From contig CAYPUE010000017.1 in assembly GCA_964414015.1 (NCBI GenBank), forward strand, positions 1 through 16,977: a stretch of 16,977 nt of DNA, written 5' to 3'. Every line of letters starts with the position of its first letter. The stretch's first letter is position 1. This DNA is from JAUSEW01 sp964414015 (lineage in GTDB: Bacteria; Patescibacteriota; Microgenomatia; Levybacterales; UBA12049). Below are positions 1 through 6,901 of this stretch, one piece after another. The position numbers and the translations under genes were made by a program. The notes under the pieces are model-generated. The model made no database searches. It saw nothing but the letters and a program-made list of their open reading frames with translations, and was not told the DNA's origin.

Positions 1-818
1 GGTAATGCTTGTCTACCGTTTTTGTCGACAACTTCCACCTGTAAGGTATTTATTGCAGCCACCGCATCAGCGTATTTATCGGCAATTTTTGCCAAAGCCT
101 TAATATCTTTAAGTTCTTTATAATATCCAACCTTCAATATTAGAGGAGTATTGCCAATAGCTTTTCTTATCGCCCGACATACTTTTTCAGTAACATTTAA
201 GTTGTAGCAGACAAGCCCTTCGTTGCCAATGTTTGGGCAGGAAAGATTTGCTTCAAGCACTCTTGCCCCTGTTTTTTTAGCAAGCCTTGCCGCAAGAGCA
301 AAGTCTTCTATGAATTGCTTTTGCGTTTGATTTTTACCAACAGTTCCCATAAAACTTAGAATCAATAATCTGCCGTTTTTTTCATAATTTTTTGCCTTTC
401 GTACATCCTTTTGCCAAATTTCAGGTTTTTTTGACGGAACACCAAAGGAATTAGTTATTGTAAGTTTTTTATTGTTTGTTTTGCTTTGAGCAACAAGCCT
501 TGGCGTTTTGTAAGGAAATAACTTTTTTGGCGCTTTTACGTATATTACATTCGGATACGGATGGCAAGGAAAAGAATCGCTTCTGACAGTTTTATATGTT
601 GAAACTGCAAATCCGAAATCAAAAGCCGCTTTTATAAACTGGCTGTTTAATAACGGTCCTGCGGGAATGCCAAAGGGAATATCAATAGGAAATCCCAGAA
701 AAGTATATTTAGTTTTGGTTTTTTTAATTAAGGGCTTTTTTAATTTGTTGATTTCAATCGGACCAAGCTTGAAATTATCCTCATAAGTTTTGTGGATATC
801 ATATAAAAGCGAATCCAT
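1..818 (-). CDS. pyrD: Dihydroorotate dehydrogenase, class 1-like (3' end outside window)
   Basis: Flavoprotein that would oxidise dihydroorotate to orotate in pyrimidine synthesis. The 272 residues present include a glycine-rich entry strand (FGIPAGPLLNS, about 49-59), an NSFG segment (123-126), the signature NLSCPN (191-196), a catalytic-type lysine in LKV (about 228-230) and INTLQ (256-260). The Cys in NLSCPN (Cys194) is the class 1 base; class 2 enzymes carry Ser there. About 38 residues precede the first barrel strand, with a charged helix-like stretch, longer than the usual class 1 start. The ATG at 816-818 lies 6 nt after the atpC stop, with AAAAAGG upstream, so it looks like the last visible gene of the atp transcript. 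The stop and the last barrel strands are outside the window. A related dihydropyrimidine dehydrogenase-type enzyme cannot be excluded. Confidence 0.85.
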   Translation of the reverse strand, partial: MDSLLYDIHKTYEDNFKLGPIEINKLKKPLIKKTKTKYTFLGFPIDIPFGIPAGPLLNSQFIKAAFDFGFAVSTYKTVRSDSFPCHPYPNVIYVKAPKKLFPYKTPRLVAQSKTNNKKLTITNSFGVPSKKPEIWQKDVRKAKNYEKNGRLLILSFMGTVGKNQTQKQFIEDFALAARLAKKTGARVLEANLSCPNIGNEGLVCYNLNVTEKVCRAIRKAIGNTPLILKVGYYKELKDIKALAKIADKYADAVAAINTLQVEVVDKNGRQAL

Positions 819-824
819 ACTAAG

Positions 825-1232
825 CTAGCCTTTTTTATATTTTGTGGCGACTTTTAATTGCAGAATGGCTTTCCTAAGCTCCGCTTCGGCAATTTTGAAA
901 TCCTTATCTGTTGTTTTTTCCTTCATTAGCCGTTCTGCTCTCTCCTGCGCCTCTTTGGCCTTAGCTGTCTCGATGTCTCCGGCTTTGATAGCGTAGTCTG
1001 CCAAAATGTTTACGCCGTTTTTATTTACATCCAAAAATCCTCCGGTTATCGCAATTGATTCTGTTTTATCGCCTTTCTTGATAATTAATTCTCCCGGAAT
1101 AATTTGAGACAGCAAATTAACATGGTGGGGAAGCACTGCAATTTCACCATTTACAGTTGGAATAATAACCTCATCAACCTCGTCTTTGTAGACGACTTTT
1201 TCCGGTGTAATTATTTCAAGAAGAAGACTCAT
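825..1232 (-). CDS. atpC: F1Fo ATP synthase subunit epsilon
   Basis: Epsilon subunit of the F1 central stalk, which binds gamma and the c-ring and can inhibit ATP hydrolysis through its C-terminal helices. The 135 aa match the usual length of about 135-140. The N-terminal beta-sandwich is clear (ITPEKVVYKDEVDEVIIPT, then NGEIAVLPHHVNLLSQIIPGE). The last 45 or so residues form the two-helix hairpin, rich in Lys, Glu and Ala. Its ATG overlaps the atpD stop in an ATGA arrangement, and AAAGG motifs lie just upstream inside atpD, so initiation is probably coupled and SD-assisted. It is the last atp gene, as in the canonical operon order. Confidence 0.97.
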   Translation of the reverse strand: MSLLLEIITPEKVVYKDEVDEVIIPTVNGEIAVLPHHVNLLSQIIPGELIIKKGDKTESIAITGGFLDVNKNGVNILADYAIKAGDIETAKAKEAQERAERLMKEKTTDKDFKIAEAELRKAILQLKVATKYKKG

Positions 1233-2632
1233 TGTCCTTTGCCTTTAGCTACGGCTTCCTCAATAGTTCCCACCATATAGAATGCCTGTTCGGGTAGCTT
1301 ATCATGTTTTCCTTCCAAAATTTCCTTAAATCCTCTTACTGTATCTGCAACTTTAACGTATTTCCCTTTTTGTCCTGTAAACACTTCTGCCACAAACATC
1401 GGCTGGCTTAAGAACTTTTGAATCTTACGCGCCCGTGATACAGCTAGTTTATCCTCTGCTGACAATTCGTCAATGCCTAAAATTGCAATGATGTCCTGAA
1501 GCTCTTTGTATCTTTGTAAAATCTTCTGGACTCCCCTGGCAACATCATAGTGATCTTTTCCGACCACATTTACATCAAGCATTCTGGAGGTGGAACCTAG
1601 AGGATCAACAGCAGGATATATCCCTTGCTCTGCAATCGACCGTTCCAAAGTTATAGTTGCATCTAAATGCGAAAAAATAGTAACAGGAGCAGGATCAGTA
1701 TAGTCATCTGCAGGAACATAGACTGCTTGAACTGAAGTGATTGACCCCTGTTTCGTAGAGGTAATTCTTTCTTGCAGTTCTCCCATTTCGGAAGCAAGTG
1801 TTGGTTGGTATCCAACCGCTGATGGCATTCTGCCTAAAAGCGCAGACACTTCCGATCCTGCTTGGGCGAAGCGGAACACATTATCTATAAATAATAGTAC
1901 GTCTTCACGTTTCTTATCTCTAAAATATTCAGCCATGGTTAACGCTGTCAACGCTATTCTAAGTCTATTTGCAGGAGGCTCATTCATTTGGCCAAAAACC
2001 ATAACCGTTTTATCCAAAACTCCTGCTTCTTTCATCTCCAGCCAAAGGTCATTTCCTTCTCTTGTCCTTTCTCCGACTCCGGCAAAAACCGAGTGCCCCT
2101 TATGTTCCATAGCGATGTTGCGTATTAATTCTTTAACTACAACTGTTTTTCCGACTCCTGCTCCGCCGAAAACTGCCACTTTCCCTCCTTTGGTAAAAGG
2201 AGCGATAAGGTCTATAACCTTAAGGCCTGTTTCCAATATCTGCGGTTTCGTAGATTGTTCTACCAATAAAGGCGGACTATGATGTATCGGTTCCATGTAG
2301 ACATTTTTTTCCTTAACATCAAAACTCGCTCCATCTATGGGTTCACCTAGTACATTAAATATTCTTCCCAAAGTTTTAGCTCCAACCGGAACTTTTATAG
2401 GAGAAAGAGTTCTTTCTGTCTTCATTCCTCTAAATAAGCCATCCGTAGGGCCAAGCGCAAGTGTTTTTGCCTCGTTACTGCCAATCAACAGTGCGACCTC
2501 CAAAATCAATTTTTTCCCATTTTTTAATTTAACAGATAAAGCTTCATGTATAAGAGGTGCGCTATTAGGGAAAAGTACATCCACAATCGGACCTGAAACC
2601 CTTATAATAATTCCTTCGTTTTTATTATTCAT
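1229..2632 (-). CDS. atpD: F1Fo ATP synthase subunit beta
   Basis: Catalytic subunit of F1. The 467 aa are full length. Visible in order: the beta-barrel N-domain; the Walker A loop GGAGVGKT at 156-163 (Lys162 and Thr163 bind phosphate and Mg); the catalytic-glutamate motif GERTREGND (Glu188 and Glu192); a Walker B region ending in LLFIDN; the nucleotide-pocket segment ending in PSAVGYQPTLASEMG; and a DELSEED-type loop (IDELSAED, near residue 390) where beta contacts gamma. The start overlaps the end of atpG by 8 nt and no SD is visible upstream, so translation probably depends on coupling to atpG. The stop overlaps the atpC start by 4 nt. Confidence 0.99.
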   Translation of the reverse strand: MNNKNEGIIIRVSGPIVDVLFPNSAPLIHEALSVKLKNGKKLILEVALLIGSNEAKTLALGPTDGLFRGMKTERTLSPIKVPVGAKTLGRIFNVLGEPIDGASFDVKEKNVYMEPIHHSPPLLVEQSTKPQILETGLKVIDLIAPFTKGGKVAVFGGAGVGKTVVVKELIRNIAMEHKGHSVFAGVGERTREGNDLWLEMKEAGVLDKTVMVFGQMNEPPANRLRIALTALTMAEYFRDKKREDVLLFIDNVFRFAQAGSEVSALLGRMPSAVGYQPTLASEMGELQERITSTKQGSITSVQAVYVPADDYTDPAPVTIFSHLDATITLERSIAEQGIYPAVDPLGSTSRMLDVNVVGKDHYDVARGVQKILQRYKELQDIIAILGIDELSAEDKLAVSRARKIQKFLSQPMFVAEVFTGQKGKYVKVADTVRGFKEILEGKHDKLPEQAFYMVGTIEEAVAKGKGQ

Positions 2633-3491
2633 AATTTATGGCAAAAGAAGCGCTGCCAATATCCAATATTTCATTGGTAATCTTTTCCTGTCTTTGTTTA
2701 TTGTATTCTAAATTTAAATCACTGGCTATTTCAAGCGCATTATCAGTTGCGCTCTGCATGGCAATCATTCTTGCTGCTTGTTCGGAAACATAACTTTCAA
2801 GTAAATGTTGATAGATTGACATTTCAAGATAATGCTTAAGAAGCGGCGGAAGTAAATATGAAGAGTTTGGTTCAAGTAGGGTAAAATCGTTTTTTTGAGG
2901 AAAAGCATTATCGTTTGGCAATTCAATAGGAAGGAGGGTTGAGATAACGGGAGCTTGTGTAAATAAACTTGAAAATATGGTAGAAAGTATCTTAACGTTT
3001 CTAACCTTTTTACTAAGAAAATAATCGTTTACCAGAGCAGCAATCGGATATACGAAGTCAAATGATGGCAATCTTGTGCCGAAAGAGAAAGATGCAGATA
3101 GGTCTTTGCCTAGAGAAGAAACTAAAGATTCAACTTTTTTTCCAACCGTTATATACTTAATATCTTTTTCTTGAGAATCAAACTGTAATAATTCGCGTGC
3201 AAGATTAGCGACAAGTCCACCGCATAAGCCTTTGTCAGGAGCGAAAACAATAAGAAGGGTGGATTTTGCCGTTGGGTCAGTTTTCATATAGTCATGTATA
3301 CTCTCCCCCTCTAATTTGCCGGAAAGAGTTTTGGACAGTTGGGTGAGCTTTTCAACGTACGGTTTAGACGATAAAGCTGCGTCTTGAGCTTTCTTGAGCT
3401 TGGAAGCGGCGATCATTTGCATTACATGAGTAGTTTTAGAAACATTTTTAGCAGAATTTATTCTTCTTTTTAAGGATAAAATATTAGCCAT
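2625..3491 (-). CDS. atpG: F1Fo ATP synthase subunit gamma
   Basis: Rotor-shaft subunit that turns inside the alpha3beta3 ring. At 288 aa it has typical bacterial length. The N-terminal coiled-coil helix is recognisable (LKRRINSAKNVSKTTHVMQM, then AASKLKKAQ). The middle Rossmann-like domain contains the family segment SDRGLCGG in the variant form PDKGLCGG. The C-terminal helix carries MIAMQSATDNA and NKQRQEKITNEILDI, the conserved gamma C-terminal signature. It starts 4 nt after the atpA stop with no SD, and its 3' end overlaps atpD by 8 nt. All key segments are present, so I expect a normal functional subunit. Confidence 0.98.
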   Translation of the reverse strand: MANILSLKRRINSAKNVSKTTHVMQMIAASKLKKAQDAALSSKPYVEKLTQLSKTLSGKLEGESIHDYMKTDPTAKSTLLIVFAPDKGLCGGLVANLARELLQFDSQEKDIKYITVGKKVESLVSSLGKDLSASFSFGTRLPSFDFVYPIAALVNDYFLSKKVRNVKILSTIFSSLFTQAPVISTLLPIELPNDNAFPQKNDFTLLEPNSSYLLPPLLKHYLEMSIYQHLLESYVSEQAARMIAMQSATDNALEIASDLNLEYNKQRQEKITNEILDIGSASFAINYE

Positions 3492-3495
3492 ATTT

Positions 3496-5016
3496 TTAAG
3501 CGTTAAAAGTTTTTTTAAACTCCAAAATTGATTTTTGTATTTCCTTAAGGGTTGGTTCTGTTGGTTTTTGTCCTCCTGAAAGCGATTCGATTATCTTTGG
3601 GAAGCTTCTTTTTACGAAGTCATGATATCCTGTCTCAAATTTACCAATGCTTTCAAGCTGTATGTCATCCAGATATCCATTTGCAACAGCAAAAATGCTT
3701 AATATTTCTAAACTTTCTTCAAGGGGATGGTATTGCGGTTGCTTCAAAATTTCAATTGTTTTCTTGCCTCTTTCAAGTTGAGCTAATGTCGCTGGATCTA
3801 ATTCGCTTCCAAATTGAGCAAAAGCTGCCAGCTCGTTATATTGAGCAAGCTCGAGCTTCATTTTTCCTGAAACAGATTTTATCGCCGGCGTTTGGGCTGC
3901 TCCTCCAACTCTGGAAACAGAACTGCTCACATTGATTGCGGGTCTGATGCCGTTATTAAATAAATCTTGTTGCAGATATATTTGCCCGTCGGTAATAGAG
4001 ATAACATTCGTCGGAATATATGCAGAAATATCATTAGCTTGAGTTTCAATAATTGGAAGGGCAGTTATAGAACCGCCTCCGTTTTTATTATTTAGCTTAA
4101 CAGCTCTTTCCAAAAGCCGGCTGTGGAGATAGAAGATGTCTCCCGGATAAGCTTCTCTTCCTGCAGGACGCTTCAAAACCAGAGAAATTTGTCTATACGC
4201 CCATGCATGTTTGGTAAGGTCATCATAAATAACTAGGGCATCTTCCCCTTTTTCCATAAAATATTCGGCGATTGCAGATCCAGCATATGGCGCAAGATAC
4301 TGTAAAGACGGGGAGTCAGAAGCCCCTGCAGCAACAATTATCGAATACTCTAGGGCGCCTTCTTGCCCTAACTTATCTATTACTTGAGCAATAGTACTTT
4401 GTTTTTGTCCAATCGCAACATACACGCAGATTACCGGTTTTTGTTTTTTATTTTTTGGTCTTTGATTGATGATAGTGTCAATCGCGATAGCTGTTTTTCC
4501 GGTTTGTCTGTCGCCAATAATCAGCTCTCGTTGTCCTCGGCCTATCGGTATTAATGCATCTATGGCTTTTATTCCTGTTTTCAAAGGTGTATTTACAGGT
4601 TCCCTGTCCACTACCCCTGCTGCAATTTTCTCAAGAGGCATATCTTTTCCTTTTTTAATCTTTGATTTTCCGTCCAGAGGTTCTCCTAAGGGATTTACAA
4701 CTCTCCCGAGTATATCGTCGGATACGTTTATGCTCAATATTCTTCCGGTTGTCTTCACGGTATCTTCTTCTTTAATGTCATCACTTTTGCCCAAAGTTAA
4801 TATGGAGACATTGTCTTCGTCTAAATTCAGCACTACGCCCATTTTATTTTTAGCAAAAGCCACAAGCTCTCCCATAAATGCTTGAGATAGTCCGGAAGCC
4901 GCGATCACTCCATCTGTGTTCTTCTCAACTATTCCAATATTTTGGGTTTTGGCGTTTCCCTGAAACGTTGCCAGTCTTTCTTCGAGCTGTTTGATAATTT
5001 TATCTGCGTCAATCAT
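3496..5016 (-). CDS. atpA: F1Fo ATP synthase subunit alpha
   Basis: Non-catalytic nucleotide-binding subunit of F1. I chose the ATG at 5014-5016 (506 aa, starting MIDADKII). It gives the normal N-terminal helix and overlaps the atpH stop by 8 nt, the same overlap seen at atpG-atpD. An in-frame TTG at 5040 would add MLPILLLP, a hydrophobic stretch atypical of alpha; its upstream GGAGG is only 3 nt away. Visible motifs: GDRQTGKT P-loop (168-175), REAYPGDIFYLHSRLLERA, ETQANDISAYIPTNVISITD, and PAINVSSSVSRVGG, whose Arg is the arginine finger completing the beta catalytic site. The C-terminal helical domain (LAAFAQFGSELDPAT, GYLDDI) is complete. Confidence 0.98.
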   Translation of the reverse strand: MIDADKIIKQLEERLATFQGNAKTQNIGIVEKNTDGVIAASGLSQAFMGELVAFAKNKMGVVLNLDEDNVSILTLGKSDDIKEEDTVKTTGRILSINVSDDILGRVVNPLGEPLDGKSKIKKGKDMPLEKIAAGVVDREPVNTPLKTGIKAIDALIPIGRGQRELIIGDRQTGKTAIAIDTIINQRPKNKKQKPVICVYVAIGQKQSTIAQVIDKLGQEGALEYSIIVAAGASDSPSLQYLAPYAGSAIAEYFMEKGEDALVIYDDLTKHAWAYRQISLVLKRPAGREAYPGDIFYLHSRLLERAVKLNNKNGGGSITALPIIETQANDISAYIPTNVISITDGQIYLQQDLFNNGIRPAINVSSSVSRVGGAAQTPAIKSVSGKMKLELAQYNELAAFAQFGSELDPATLAQLERGKKTIEILKQPQYHPLEESLEILSIFAVANGYLDDIQLESIGKFETGYHDFVKRSFPKIIESLSGGQKPTEPTLKEIQKSILEFKKTFNA

Positions 5017-5359
5017 AGGTAAGAGCAATATGGGTAGCAATATCCTCCAGGGTATTTTTTAAATCGTATTCATAAACAATGTCGTTATTTACAATCTTAA
5101 CTCCTGTCATAAGACTTGTGTCCTCTTTATAAATAATTTTTTTACCTTTGAATATTTTGGAAAACTTCTTTTTATCATTATACAGAAAAGGCAAGCTTAC
5201 GATAACTGTATTCTGTTTTTCATAATTTTTTAATAGTTTTATATATACTTTTAAATCTTTTCTAGTTAATAATTTTACTATCTTATTTATTCTATCGGGA
5301 TCTAGTTTTTTGTCTATATAACTTGCTAAAACCAACATTTTTATTTTTTTGATGCTCAT
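5009..5359 (-). CDS. atpH: F1Fo ATP synthase subunit delta, short form
   Basis: Peripheral-stalk subunit joining the b dimer to the top of F1. Identity rests on its place between atpF and atpA and on the C-terminal half: a strand ending IVSLPF, a lysine-rich helix, then LMTGVKIVNNDIVYEYDLKNTLEDI, which resembles the family pattern of a strand followed by a short helix near the end. At 116 aa it is far shorter than the usual 175-180; only about 45 residues precede the C-terminal domain, versus about 105 in E. coli. The start cannot extend, because an in-frame TAA lies one codon upstream of the ATG and atpF ends 9 nt away. The sequence is very rich in Lys and Ile and diverges more than its neighbours. 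Confidence 0.85.
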   Translation of the reverse strand: MSIKKIKMLVLASYIDKKLDPDRINKIVKLLTRKDLKVYIKLLKNYEKQNTVIVSLPFLYNDKKKFSKIFKGKKIIYKEDTSLMTGVKIVNNDIVYEYDLKNTLEDIATHIALTYD

Positions 5360-5368
5360 AGATTAATA

Positions 5369-5866
5369 TTATATTTTTATTTCTTTTAGGGCTTTTTTTA
5401 GAATTTCCTTTTGCTCTTTTTCAGAAAATAATTGCCTTAACGATTTTTTTAAAAATTCAATTGCCACTCTACTTACCGTTAAGGTTAATCTTTTTTCCGT
5501 TTCGACAGCTTCTCTTTTAATCTGTAAAGATGCATCGGCAAGAATTTTTTCTGTCTGTTTTTTAGAAAGTTCTTCGATTTTTTTAGCCGTTTCCGTTGCG
5601 TGACTTTTGGCATCATCGATAATCTTTTTGGCAAAAGCTTCAGTTCTTTTTAAAACTGCTTTTTCTTCAGCGCTTGCCTTCTCCAAAAGCATACGTGCCT
5701 CTTCATTTTTCCTAACGCTTTCTTTAATTGCCTCTTCTCTTTTTCTTAACAATTCCAAGATTGGCTTATAAAGGAATCTTTTGAGAACGTAAAGAATAAT
5801 TAAGAAATTAATGACTTGGGCAGCCAAAAATACAGGATCAAGCCCGAAATTTTTAATAATCTCCAT
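5369..5866 (-). CDS. atpF: F1Fo ATP synthase subunit b
   Basis: Membrane-anchored stator stalk. The 165 aa have one N-terminal transmembrane helix (about 12-32, FLAAQVINFLIILYVLKRFL) followed by the conserved start of the stalk (YKPILELLRKREEAIKESV). Next comes a long Lys/Glu/Ala-rich coiled coil to about residue 130 and a C-terminal segment (FLKKSLRQLFSEKEQKEILK) that would contact delta. Length is normal. A single b gene is present, so the stalk should be a homodimer rather than the b/b' pair of phototrophs. Only a weak AGG occurs upstream of the ATG, at a poor distance. The gene sits 38 nt downstream of atpE. Confidence 0.95.
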   Translation of the reverse strand: MEIIKNFGLDPVFLAAQVINFLIILYVLKRFLYKPILELLRKREEAIKESVRKNEEARMLLEKASAEEKAVLKRTEAFAKKIIDDAKSHATETAKKIEELSKKQTEKILADASLQIKREAVETEKRLTLTVSRVAIEFLKKSLRQLFSEKEQKEILKKALKEIKI

Positions 5867-5904
5867 AGTAAATATGAATACCTAATCTTTAAACAAGAAC
5901 AAAC

Positions 5905-6111
5905 TTATTTAAGAAATGCTAGGATTAGAGAATAAATAGCAATTGCTTCTGCAAATGCCATAGCTAAAAGCATGGCCGGAAGAATTCTTCCGGAAGCTTC
6001 AGGGTTTCTGCCAATTGACTCCATAGCTTTAGCTCCGATAAGTCCGATTGCCAATGCGGGCAACATGCCTCCAATAGCTATAATTAGACCTCCCGAAATA
6101 CTAAAGTTCAT
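5905..6111 (-). CDS. atpE: F1Fo ATP synthase subunit c (proteolipid)
   Basis: Forms the membrane rotor ring. The 68-aa hairpin has two transmembrane helices (about 8-30 and 43-66) joined by the polar loop RNPEASG (35-41). The ion-carrying carboxylate is Glu55 in AFAEAIAIY. Aligned on the loop with the Na+-type Ilyobacter c subunit, the Na+ ligand positions Gln32, Ser66 and Thr67 fall on Ile22, Ala56 and Ile57, so I infer proton specificity. Its ATG overlaps the atpB stop by 4 nt and has the only full consensus Shine-Dalgarno of the operon. That fits the roughly ten copies of c needed per complex. Confidence 0.98.
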   Translation of the reverse strand: MNFSISGGLIIAIGGMLPALAIGLIGAKAMESIGRNPEASGRILPAMLLAMAFAEAIAIYSLILAFLK

Positions 6112-6854
6112 CTGCTGCTCACCTCCTTAGCCGTTTCTCCCTCGTGGTGCGGCGTTGTAAGAATTGCCATAAAAGTCATTGTCAGCATGCTAAATACTAA
6201 GGCCTGTACGAAACCAACGATTATTTCCAAAAGAAGAAATGGTATAGGGAAAATAAATGCGATCATGCTGCTTGTTGTGGCAAGGACAACTTCCCCTGCA
6301 AAAATGTTACCAAAAAGACGAAAAGATAATGATATAACTTTTGTAATTTCTGAAATTATTTCCAAGATACCTATGAAAAGGTTGATTGGATTTATTGAGA
6401 AATAACGACTAAGATAGCTCTTTATTCCCAAAGTTTGTATGCTAAGTGCGTGAGTAGCAACAGCCGATACTAATGCGAGTCCCAGCGTGACGTTCAAATC
6501 GCTAGCGCCGCTTCTTAGAATAGGGACAAGTTTTTTGTCTTCAAAAAAACCTATTGTCCCCACACCTGGTATAAGACCGCTCCAATTAACGATAAGGATA
6601 AAAATAAAAAAAGTGGCAAAAAAAGGGAAAATTTTTCCGGCATTTTTATTGGCGATTGATTCTGTTAAAGTATAAAATCCCTCTATTAAAAATTCTACAG
6701 CGTTTTGCAATAAACCGGGGATTAAGGAAAGCTTATTTCTTACAAAGAACACTAACATCACCAATATGCAGTCTACCAATAATATGTCTAGAAGGGAGTT
6801 TGTGATTTTGAAAGATCCTAAATGAGCGATAGCTTCTGAGGAAAATGAAATCAT
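6108..6854 (-). CDS. atpB: F1Fo ATP synthase subunit a
   Basis: Stator membrane subunit that carries protons to and from the c-ring. The 248 aa have several hydrophobic helices. The essential arginine lies in LSFRLFGNIFAGE (Arg179), with the proton-path segment FVQALVFSMLTMTFMAI near 215-231, both conserved in the family. There is no recognisable atpI or atpZ before it, so this is the first gene of the atp run. The ATG at 6852-6854 is the only plausible start, as the next Met is residue 33. It lies about 11 nt from a predicted -10 box, with no SD, so the mRNA may be nearly leaderless. Its last codons hold the atpE SD. Confidence 0.97.
   Translation of the reverse strand: MISFSSEAIAHLGSFKITNSLLDILLVDCILVMLVFFVRNKLSLIPGLLQNAVEFLIEGFYTLTESIANKNAGKIFPFFATFFIFILIVNWSGLIPGVGTIGFFEDKKLVPILRSGASDLNVTLGLALVSAVATHALSIQTLGIKSYLSRYFSINPINLFIGILEIISEITKVISLSFRLFGNIFAGEVVLATTSSMIAFIFPIPFLLLEIIVGFVQALVFSMLTMTFMAILTTPHHEGETAKEVSSR
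6121..6129 (-). promoter_or_regulatory. Strong Shine-Dalgarno for atpE
   Basis: On the minus strand this reads TAAGGAGGT, a full anti-SD complement, separated by 9 nt from the atpE ATG at 6109-6111. It lies inside the last codons of atpB. No other atp gene here has a comparable site: atpC has AAAGG, and atpB, atpH, atpA, atpG and atpD have nothing convincing at normal spacing. It probably raises c-subunit output from the shared mRNA. Confidence 0.85.
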
Positions 6855-6865
6855 ATAACTCTATA

Positions 6866-6894
6866 ATTCTAAATATAATTTAAGCATAAGTCAA
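6866..6894 (-). promoter_or_regulatory. Sigma70-type promoter of the atp operon
   Basis: Minus strand: TTGACT at 6889-6894, a 17-nt AT-rich spacer, then TAGAAT at 6866-6871. These are close to the -35 and -10 consensus at ideal spacing. It occupies the 47-nt gap between the dnaE stop and the atpB ATG, the longest ordinary spacer in this part of the window. Transcription would start near 6858-6860, only about 4-6 nt before the atpB ATG. The prediction is from sequence alone; read-through from dnaE is also possible because no terminator is visible. Confidence 0.7.
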
Positions 6895-6901
6895 GAAGAA
6901 A

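Noticed and set aside
1737..2282. Long plus-strand frame opposite atpD
   Set aside because: It is antisense to highly conserved catalytic beta sequence, with no family resemblance or ribosome site; other plus-strand frames were dropped for the same reason.
5017..5040. TTG start for atpA adding eight hydrophobic residues
   Set aside because: The GGAGG is only 3 nt from the TTG, the added residues are unlike alpha N-termini, and the ATG at 5016 gives a normal start with an 8-nt overlap like atpG-atpD.
6855..6901. Terminator between dnaE and atpB
   Set aside because: No GC-rich stem followed by a T run; the spacer is better explained by a promoter.
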